Assembly: GCF_016583835.1 (NCBI RefSeq)
Contig: NZ_NRRW01000005.1
Location: forward strand, 1-64,000
Reading direction: 5' to 3'
Origin: Thiococcus pfennigii
GTDB taxonomy: Bacteria; Pseudomonadota; Gammaproteobacteria; Chromatiales; Chromatiaceae
Length of the DNA: 64,000 nt
The first letter of the stretch is position 1, and each line of letters begins with the position of its first letter. The translations under genes and the position numbers were made by a program. Of this stretch, positions 43,547 to 53,900 are shown piece by piece. Under the pieces are notes generated by a model that saw only the letters and a list, made by a program, of their open reading frames with translations, was not told the DNA's origin and ran no database searches.

Positions 43547-44026
43547 ATGGATCCATCGACCCGCTGGAGGGAACTCGCGTTGGTTCGGCGAAACGAGACG
43601 CCGGTATCGGACTTCGTCCGGGCCATAGGGCTGGTTCTCCTGTTGCTGGCACCGCTCTTCGTGGTCCTGTGGTGGCTGAGTTCGACGCCGTCGCCGATCG
43701 AGCGATGGCTGCGCGGTGAGACCGCACCGCCGGCGTCGGCGCTCGGCGAGGCGCCCCCATCGCTGCCGACCGACTCGCCCACGGTGCCCGTCGCCCCCGG
43801 TGACCGTCAGCCAACGGTTGCGCCCGACCTGGTACGCCCGCCGAGCGGACGACAGGACCCTCGGTCGGGTGCCGAGATCCGTTGGTCGGAGCCGGAAGCG
43901 CTCCGCGATGCGGCTTGCCACGAGGCGACCGTGTCGGTCCTCTACGACGACAGCCACGAGAACCGTGCCCGCCGCGATCGCATCTGCAAGACCGTCCGAT
44001 CCGGGGCGTCGCAGTCCCGGGACTGA
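43547..44026 (+). CDS. Single-pass membrane protein of unknown function
   Basis: The 159-residue protein (ATG 43547) has one membrane helix (AIGLVLLLLAPLFVVLWWL, about residues 28-46), then a Pro/Thr-rich linker and a short C-terminal part with two cysteines (AACHEATVSVLYDD and RICKTVRS). The topology suggests a periplasmic tail. I do not recognise a family. It precedes clpB but the heat-shock promoter lies between them, so they are probably separate units. Confidence 0.5.
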   Translation: MDPSTRWRELALVRRNETPVSDFVRAIGLVLLLLAPLFVVLWWLSSTPSPIERWLRGETAPPASALGEAPPSLPTDSPTVPVAPGDRQPTVAPDLVRPPSGRQDPRSGAEIRWSEPEALRDAACHEATVSVLYDDSHENRARRDRICKTVRSGASQSRD

Positions 44027-44180
44027 CGCGGGCTGGCGGCCGCCCGCCGGTTGCGATGGGCGCCGCCCGGGAGTCGACGATCCTCTCACCCCGACACCGC
44101 CGCGAGTGCGAGGCGGCGGAATTCACGAGACCGCCCGCTGCGGCCTGCGACCACGATCATCTCGGTCGGATCGTCGGCAT

Positions 44181-44209
44181 CTTGATTGCTTCCCGGTGAT
44201 GCCCCAATT
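44181..44209 (+). promoter_or_regulatory. Sigma-32 (heat-shock) promoter of clpB
   Basis: CTTGATT (44181-44187) and CCCCAATT (44202-44209) are separated by 14 bases, closely matching the sigma-32 consensus CTTGAAA-N13-15-CCCCATNT. Transcription would begin about 30 bases before the clpB start codon. Confidence 0.8.
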
Positions 44210-44245
44210 CGGTGCATAACCTCGGTTTCCATCGGAGAAAGTACG

Positions 44246-46840
<2,595 letters not shown>

Positions 46841-47147
46841 CGGCCATGGCGCCCTGCGCCATCCCGTGGGTAAGAGGCGTAGGATCCGGCGATGCAAGGA
46901 CCTGCATCCATGGGACGGCCAAGCGCAACTGCGGCGCTCTTCAGCGCTGGGTGAGCTGGAGCTTGGGGCGGCATGCCGCAAGGGCCGAATTGGGGCGCAG
47001 ATCGGTCTGAGCTGAGGGCCGGCGGCTGGAGGCTGGAGGCTGGAGGCTGACTACGCGATTTAGCCGGTATGTTATCTCGCGGGAGTTGGCTCATCGGCTT
47101 GACGGCCGGCGATCGATAGACGAGATCAAACGAAAAGGGGGTTGGAC
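46841..47147. other. Gap with a hairpin and a heptamer tandem repeat
   Basis: Right after clpB is a perfect hairpin, ATGGCGC-CCT-GCGCCAT (46846-46862), without a T run. At 47024-47050 there are 3.9 tandem copies of GGCTGGA. No gene is visible. The promoter of the next gene should lie after 47050, where the sequence becomes less GC-rich. Confidence 0.6.
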
Positions 47148-47759
47148 ATGAGAAGGTTGCTGCTCGTGACGAGCGTCGCTGCCGTGTCGCTGCTGCCGGC
47201 CGCCGCGATCCCACCCGCGCTCGCGCAGACGAGCGTCGCCGAGATGTTGGAGCAGGCGCGCGCCAGGGCGCGAGACATCGAGGAGCTGAAGCGGGTACTG
47301 AACGGTCCCGATCAGAACATGCGGCTGGCCGCCTTCGACGTCATGGTCACGAGCGGTGACGACGCGATGCGGCAGGTCGCGATCGATGCCGGGCTGGCCA
47401 GCGCCGATGCGCTGTTGCAGGGCATGGCGTTCAAGGAGGCGATCCTGGGTCTCAATCGCATCCTGATGTCGCTCGAGGTCGACAAGGGCCAACCCGAGGA
47501 GGTCCAGGCACGGGCACAGGCGATCCTGCAAAAAGACGGCTCGTCCTACGAGGTGCCGATCGTCGAGGGCGACCGCAAGACCGGCGTGTTCAAGACCCGG
47601 GGTTCCGATACAGGCCAGGTGTCTGGCACGACGGTGACCTTCAAGAACGGTTACGACTCGGGTCAGCTCGCACTCGTCGACGAGACGACGATCCGCGGGC
47701 CAATCAGGATCTACCAGCGCGGCAACGGTGGCTTCATCGCCACGGCGAAGATCCGCTAG
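47148..47759 (+). CDS. Secreted protein of unknown function
   Basis: The 203-residue protein has a signal peptide (MRRLLLVTSVAAVSLLPAA, cleavage after ALA near residue 27) and a good GGGGG-type site 5 bases before ATG 47148. The mature protein is helical up to residue about 120 (AFDVMVTSGDDAMRQVAIDAG resembles a HEAT-like pair) and then beta-rich. I do not recognise it. Its stop overlaps the stop of the convergent trypsin-like gene by the palindrome CTAG. Confidence 0.65.
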   Translation: MRRLLLVTSVAAVSLLPAAAIPPALAQTSVAEMLEQARARARDIEELKRVLNGPDQNMRLAAFDVMVTSGDDAMRQVAIDAGLASADALLQGMAFKEAILGLNRILMSLEVDKGQPEEVQARAQAILQKDGSSYEVPIVEGDRKTGVFKTRGSDTGQVSGTTVTFKNGYDSGQLALVDETTIRGPIRIYQRGNGGFIATAKIR

Positions 47760-48859
47760 CGGGATTCGATCACCCGCAGGCGCCCGAGTCCGACCCGCCG
47801 GCCGCCGTCGGCGGGGGCGCTGATCGCCAGGCGGACGTGTCGCGCCCAGCTCGGCGCGATCGAGACCCTTGCCACGCCATCCTCGAACGCGATCGGCCCC
47901 CCGGCGACGCTGCGCCAGCGGCGCCCTTCGCCGGTCGCCGAGATCATGATCTCGACGACGGCCGGCAGGACGCCGGGATCCTCGATGCCGCGGCCGTCGA
48001 GCTCGATGCCGGTGATCGTGGTGCGGCCGCCTAGCAGCTCCAGCTCGATCTCGACCGGCCAGGCGTCGACGTCGGCGATCCACGGCGGTGCGTCGTCGCT
48101 CGCGACCAGGTTCGCGGCGCGGTGCGTCGCATCGATGGGCAGCGCCGACCAGCCGGTGATCGCTGCGCCGGCATCGGCCGCCACCGGCGCCGTCGCGCCG
48201 CGCATGGCTGCCGCCGGAGCCAGCGGCGCGCTGTTGCCCAAACGGCGCTCGACCTTCTCGAGCAGGCGGTCGAGGCGGATCACCTTGCCGACACCGAAGC
48301 GCGAATCGACCGACAGCAACATGCCGATCGGCGTGTCGCCCGCCAGCAGCAGGCTGCCGCTTTGCCCCTTGACCAGCTGGTTCGTGGCGTGGGTCGGCTG
48401 CACCCGCAGGAACTCTCCGCCATCGTCGTCGATGATCGCCACCGATAGCTGCGCGATGCTGCCGTCGGCATTTACGGAGCGGATACCGGCGATCGCGTTG
48501 GCGCGGATGTGGGTGTTCACGGCGCGGCTGATCGCCACGATGCTGTAGCCGCAGTCCTGACGGAGGCCACCGGCGACGTCAGCGATCGCGATATCGTCGC
48601 CGAGATCCGTGTAGCCTGCGGCCTCGCCGAGCAGCGGCGTCCTACCTTCCCCGAGCAGGGCCGCCATGTCACCCGCCTCGTCGGCAACGTGCATGGGCAG
48701 GATGGCAAGGCAGCGATCGCCGAAGTGCGCGAGGTAGGCCTGGCCGATCTCCAGCGCCGGGTCGTCGTAGGAACGCACGAGTGCCTGGTGAGCGACCGCT
48801 GCGTGTGGGAAGGCGAGACAGGCGGCCAGCACGGCGGTGCCGATCCGGTGTGCCTTCAT
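47756..48859 (-). CDS. Trypsin-like serine protease-like protein with discoidin-like tail
   Basis: The 367-residue protein has a signal peptide (FPHAAVAHQ, cleavage near residue 23). A trypsin-fold triad can be traced: H57 (ILPMHVAD), D89 (LGDDIAIAD) and S167 (KGQSGSLL, in place of GDSGGP). The C-terminal 125 residues (from about 240) look like an F5/8C (discoidin) beta-sandwich, often a glycan or lipid binder. It should be exported and may act on envelope proteins. It is the last gene of a three-gene operon with 4-base overlaps. Whether it is an active protease is unproven. Confidence 0.65.
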   Translation of the reverse strand: MKAHRIGTAVLAACLAFPHAAVAHQALVRSYDDPALEIGQAYLAHFGDRCLAILPMHVADEAGDMAALLGEGRTPLLGEAAGYTDLGDDIAIADVAGGLRQDCGYSIVAISRAVNTHIRANAIAGIRSVNADGSIAQLSVAIIDDDGGEFLRVQPTHATNQLVKGQSGSLLLAGDTPIGMLLSVDSRFGVGKVIRLDRLLEKVERRLGNSAPLAPAAAMRGATAPVAADAGAAITGWSALPIDATHRAANLVASDDAPPWIADVDAWPVEIELELLGGRTTITGIELDGRGIEDPGVLPAVVEIMISATGEGRRWRSVAGGPIAFEDGVARVSIAPSWARHVRLAISAPADGGRRVGLGRLRVIESR

Positions 48860-49884
48860 GATGTTGGTGCCTTCGTGAACCAGCGCATGACGCGCCGCCA
48901 CAGGTCGGCCGGCGGCGGTGCATCGTGATCCTTGCCGACGAACGGGTGCAGGCTCACGATCAGTGTCATGTAGGCGGCGAGCAGCGAGCCCCAGAACCCA
49001 ATCGCCGGATTCGCCGAGAGCCTCGCGAGCGGCCCTGGCCGGAAGTCGTAGCCGCTCTCGCCGTAGCGTTCGATGGTCAGGCTGTCGGCGCGGCCGAACG
49101 CAACCACCTGCATCAGGCTGCCCCCTGGGGTGACGCGCACGAAACCCTTGGGCCCGGGCTGTCTGTGCCCGGGCTCGGGCTCTGGCTCGCCGAGTCGCAC
49201 CTGGTCGCCCAGCATCAGTGCCGCCTCGTCGACCTTCGTGCGCCGGTCGGCCGATTCGTCGCCCGTGTAGACGATCACGCGGCCCGATTCCAGCATGTGC
49301 GAGCCGGACCAGCTGACGGCGCGGCCGAGCGTGGTCGCGCCGTAGAACGGGAAGATCCGCGTGTCGACCGGTGCGGTCGGCCAGACCAAGTTGACGGCGG
49401 GACCGAGCGCGGCGTCCTCGATCAGCCCGACGATCGAGAAGGTGCCGACACTGCCGGCGTGGTTGGCCCGCAATGAGATCGCGAATCCGCCACCCGGGTT
49501 GGTCTGGAGCATGACCGCCAGGTCGCCGTCGAGCCGCACGACCTGCTCGGGCTCCTCGAACCGCCAGGCCTGCCAAGTACGGCTGCCGCAGGGATTGGCG
49601 CCGCTCGTCACGCGACTGTCATCGGGGAGGTCCAGTCGCTCGCGCGCGCACAGCACTGCACCATCGACCTGCCAGCGCGTCTCGGTGCCTCGTGGCAGCT
49701 GGATCTCGACGATCTGGGTCGCGACCTCGACGCTGAATTCCCATTTGGTCGGCAGCACGAGTTGCCCGCCAGCGAACAGGATGAAGGCGACGATCGCCGC
49801 GATCATGGTCGCGACGGCCACCTTCCACCACGACAGCCGGGCGCGCGGTTCCTCGGTGCTGTCCTCCGTCGCCCCGTCGGTCAT
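48856..49884 (-). CDS. Two-helix membrane protein of unknown function
   Basis: The 342-residue protein has one helix near the N-terminus (VAVATMIAAIVAFILFAGG, about 23-41) and one near the C-terminus (FWGSLLAAYMTLIVSLHPFV, about 300-319), leaving a 255-residue beta-rich periplasmic domain with two cysteines (AVLCARERL and ANPCGSRTW). I do not recognise a family. Overlapping stops and starts on both sides (ATGA) tie it to the trypsin-like protein and the upstream secreted protein, so the three probably form one envelope module. Confidence 0.6.
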   Translation of the reverse strand: MTDGATEDSTEEPRARLSWWKVAVATMIAAIVAFILFAGGQLVLPTKWEFSVEVATQIVEIQLPRGTETRWQVDGAVLCARERLDLPDDSRVTSGANPCGSRTWQAWRFEEPEQVVRLDGDLAVMLQTNPGGGFAISLRANHAGSVGTFSIVGLIEDAALGPAVNLVWPTAPVDTRIFPFYGATTLGRAVSWSGSHMLESGRVIVYTGDESADRRTKVDEAALMLGDQVRLGEPEPEPGHRQPGPKGFVRVTPGGSLMQVVAFGRADSLTIERYGESGYDFRPGPLARLSANPAIGFWGSLLAAYMTLIVSLHPFVGKDHDAPPPADLWRRVMRWFTKAPTS

Positions 49885-50564
49885 TCGCCGGTACCGATGA
49901 TGTTGATCGCCACCGATGGCTGTTCGCGGCCGAATCGCTCGCGAATGATCGTTACGCCGACCGCATCCGCGGTCGAGGCGATCCTTGGCCTGCAGACGAA
50001 GTCGTAGGTCGTGCGGCGTCCCTGCGAGATGTATTCGCAGGCGCTGACGTCGGCGTCGCCATCCAGTGCGTAGAACACGTCGGTCGCGCCGAACGAGTTG
50101 ATGAAGATCGCGACGTCGTCCGTGGCGTTTGGGCTCGACGGGCGCACGAGGTAGTAGTCGCTGCTGCCGCTGTCGCAGCGGCCGGCGCTGGCCAGCAGTG
50201 CGAGGCGCTCGGATGCGTACTCGCGCAGGACGTCGCCGAGCTGCGACCGGTAGGGCAGCCGCACGAGGCCCGCGGCCTCGCTGGGGACCTGGTACTCGTT
50301 CTTCGATGTGTAGATGCCGTCGCGCGAGGCCGCCTCGAGGCAGATGAAGCCCTCTCCCCGCCGTGCGGTTGCGTTCACTGCGATCGCGTCCTCGACCACG
50401 GCCGCGGCGGCGGCGCCCACCATGATGCCGACGATGACGCTGCCGCTCACGGAGACTTCCGGCTGATAGGATTCTGCGAATGGGTTGCTGAGCAGACTCG
50501 CGGTGCCGGGTCCTTGGGCCGCGGCGGCGAGCGGGAAAGCGAACAGGAAGACGATCCGATGCAT
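49881..50564 (-). CDS. Secreted protein, first gene of the trypsin-like operon
   Basis: The 227-residue protein has a short signal peptide (MHRIVFLFAFPLAAAAQG). A second hydrophobic segment (VIVGIMVGAAAAAVVEDAI, about 43-61) may anchor or insert it. The rest is beta-rich with four cysteines (FICLEA, GRCDSGSS, SACEYI and DFVCRP) that could form two disulfides. I do not recognise a family. It overlaps the next gene by 4 bases. Confidence 0.6.
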   Translation of the reverse strand: MHRIVFLFAFPLAAAAQGPGTASLLSNPFAESYQPEVSVSGSVIVGIMVGAAAAAVVEDAIAVNATARRGEGFICLEAASRDGIYTSKNEYQVPSEAAGLVRLPYRSQLGDVLREYASERLALLASAGRCDSGSSDYYLVRPSSPNATDDVAIFINSFGATDVFYALDGDADVSACEYISQGRRTTYDFVCRPRIASTADAVGVTIIRERFGREQPSVAINIIGTGE

Positions 50565-50948
50565 GTCGTGTCTCCTGAATGCCGGGTCGGGCCGGCGATC
50601 CTCGTGGCGCGCCGTGCCCGCAGACATCGGCGATGTGACAGTGAACCACGCCCCGCGTGGTCGAATGACAGCCCGCGACCGCCGTGCCGCCTGAGGAGGG
50701 ATGTCGGGTCGTCGACAACTCCCTCGGCGGTGATATAGGCACTCGTGCATTCGGATCCAAGGCAAGGGTGCGGCCTTCGAATTCAGAGCGCCGGCAGGGT
50801 TCGCCGATAGGCCTCTTCGGCATGCCCCGACCGATCGGAACGGGTCCGCCGTAGGGACGTACCGCGCAACCGAGCCGCTACACCGTTCTCGGCATAGAAT
50901 GGAGCCTCCCCGGCGGTTGCGCAGTGACGAGAACCGAGGCACGACGGC
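50565..50948. other. Divergent promoter region, no gene seen
   Basis: These 384 bases separate the trypsin-like operon (minus) from the PAS/GGDEF/EAL gene (plus). No repeat or clear promoter motif stands out. Confidence 0.5.
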
Positions 50949-53900
50949 ATGACCATCCTTGGCGGGCTGATTCAGAACGCCTCCTTCTTGCTCGCGTTGG
51001 TGTTCGCGCACAGCCTGTTCGTCGAGCGGCTGCCCCGCGGGCGGCTGACCACCCGGCTTCTGAGCGGGGCGCTGTTCGGTGCCACCGCGGTGGTGGGCAT
51101 GATCTACCCGGTGACCTTGCTGCCGGGCGTCTTCTTCGATGCGCGCACCGTGATCGTCTCCATGGCCGGGCTGTTCGGTGGTCCGGCCGCCGGTGCGGTC
51201 GCGGCCCTGATCGCAGCCGGCTACCGCAGCTGGCTCGGTGGTGCCGGTGCCGCGATGGGGGTCGGGACGATCGTCACCGCCGCCGTCCTCGGCGCCGCCT
51301 TCCATCGGCTGCGCCAGCGCGGCAAGGTCGAGATCGACATCCGGACCCTGGCCGCCCTCGGCCTGGTTGTTCACGTCCTGGCGATGGCCTGGACGGCCGT
51401 GCTGCCCGCGGTCGCGCGCGCCCAGGTGCTGAGCCAGGTGGCACTGCCGTTTCTCGTCGTCCTGCCCTCGCTCGGGGTGCTCCTCGGGCTGCTGCTGCGC
51501 ATGCAGGAGCAGCGCATCGACGCCGCGCTGGCCTTGCGCGAGAGTCGGGCGCGTCTCGACGAGGCGCAGCGCATCGCGCGACTCGGCTACTGGGAGTGGG
51601 ACCTGCGCGCGGATACGCATCACTGGTCCAAGGAGATCGTTGCCCTCCTCGGGCGAGACCCGACCTCGCCGCCGGCTCGCTCACCGGAGGTCAGCGGCTA
51701 CTTCACTGCCGACAGCTGGGCGCGCCTGTCCGCCGCGCTGGACGCGGCCCGTGCCGACGGCCAAGCCTTCGAGTGCGACGCCGAGGTCATCCGCCCCGAC
51801 GACAGCCGCCGCTGGGCGACGGTTCGCGGGGAGGCGGTGCGTGAGCGCTCGGGCGAGATCGCCCTATTGCGCGGGACGATGCAGGATTCCACCGAGCGCA
51901 AGAGGGTCAGCGACGCCCTGGCCCGCGAGCGCGGCTTTCTCGCGACCTTGATCCAGGCCATTCCGGACCTCGTCTGGCTGAAGGACCCGGACGGGGTCTA
52001 TTTGGCCTGCAATCCGCGGTTCGAGCGCTTCTTCGGCGCGACCGAGGCGCGGATCAAGGGTCGCACCGATCACGATTTCGTCTCGTCCGAGCAGGCCGCG
52101 CTCTTTCGTCAGCACGATCTGAATGCACTGTCGGCGGGCGGCCCGACGAGCAACGAGGAGACCATCACCTTCGCCGCCGATGGCCATCGAGAGCGTCTCG
52201 AGACGATCAAGACGCCGATGCACGATGCCGATGGGCGCCTGATCGGCATCTTAGGCATCGGGCGCGACATCGGGCCGCAGCACGAGGCGAGAGAGGCGTT
52301 GCGGCGGGAAAGGGACCGCATCCACGCGATCCTCGAGACCGTCGAGGCCTTCATCCTGGCGCTCGACCTCGATGGCCGCATCGAGTTGATCAACCGCAAG
52401 GGGTGCCAGACGCTGGGCCACACGGCCGAAGAGCTTCGCGGCAAGGACTGGTTCGAGGTCAGCACGCCGAGCGGACTGTCGCCGAGCACGGCGCGCGCCG
52501 CCCATCAGGCGGCACTCGGGGCCGACGGCGAAGGTTCGCTGCCCTACCAGACCTCGATTCGCACCCGTGATGGTCGCGAACGACGGATCTCCTGGCGCAA
52601 CAGCCTGCTGCGCGATGACGCGGGCCAGATCATCGGGACCTTGTCGGCCGGCGAGGATGTCACCGAGCGAGAGGAGCTGCACGAGCGCATCGAGAAGCTC
52701 GCGGCGCACATCCCCGGGGTCATCTACCAGTATCGCCAATGGCCTGATGGGCGCGCCGCCTTTCCCTATGCCAGCCGGGGCATCGAGGCCATCTATGGCG
52801 TCACGCCGGGCGAGGTCGTCGAGGATGCGACGCCGGTGTTCAGTGCGATCCACCCGGCGGATCTGGCGCGGGTGACGGCATCGATCGGGGAATCGATGAA
52901 GGCACTCGCGACCTGGCATGAGCAGTACCGCGCGCGGTTGCCCGACGGGCGGACGATCTGGGTCGAGGGGGAGTCCTCGCCGGAGCGGCAAGCCGATGGG
53001 AGCGTCCTCTGGCACGGCTACATCCGAGACGTGACCGAGCGCAGGCAGGCGGAAGACGATCTGCGCGAGAGCCGGCAGAAGCTGCTGCAGGCCCAGTACA
53101 TCGCCCGGATGGGCGACTTCGAATGGGACGTCGCGACCGGGCGCGTGTCTTGGTCCGACGGGATGTACCGGCTGCTCGGATACGCCCCCGGCGAGGCGAT
53201 CGACCTCGCTACGGTGAACGCCGCCATCCATCACCCCGAAGACGGGGCGCGCGTGATGCAATGGCTCCGTGAGGCGATCGCCTCCGGGGCCGAGACGCTG
53301 GACTCGAACGAATACCGTCTCATCCGCAAGGACGGCGCGGTCATCCATGTCCAGACGGATGGCTGGATCGTGCGCACGCTGGACGGGGCGACCAAGGTCT
53401 TCGGGGTGTGCCAGGACATCACCGGCCGCAAGCAGGCCGAATCCGAGGCGCAGGCGATGCGCGCGAAGCTGGAGTCGGCGCTGGCCGCGATGAGCGACGC
53501 GGTCTTCATCAGCGATGCGGCTGGCAACCTGGTTCACGTCAACGAGGCCTTCGCGACCTTCCATCGGTTCGCCAGCGTGCAGGAATGCGCCGAGCGTCTC
53601 GACGCCTATCCGGACATACTCGAAGTCTCCCTGCCCGACGGATCCTTGGCACCCCTGTCGCAATGGGCCATCCCGCGCGCGCTGGCAGGCGAGACGGCCG
53701 TGGATCAGGAGTATCGTCTGCGGCGCAAGGACACGAACGAGTCCTGGGTCGGCAGCTACAATCTGGCGCCGATTCGCGACGCCACCGGCCAGATCGTCGG
53801 CTCGGTCGTCACCGGCCGCGACATCACCGAGCGCAAACGCGCCGAGGGGCAGCGACGGCATCTGCAAGACATGTTGGCCCGTACCGAGCGCATCTCGCGC

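Noticed and set aside
47024-47050. GGCTGGA tandem repeat as a CRISPR or functional array
   Set aside because: It has only 3.9 copies of 7 bases with no spacers; a simple slippage repeat.
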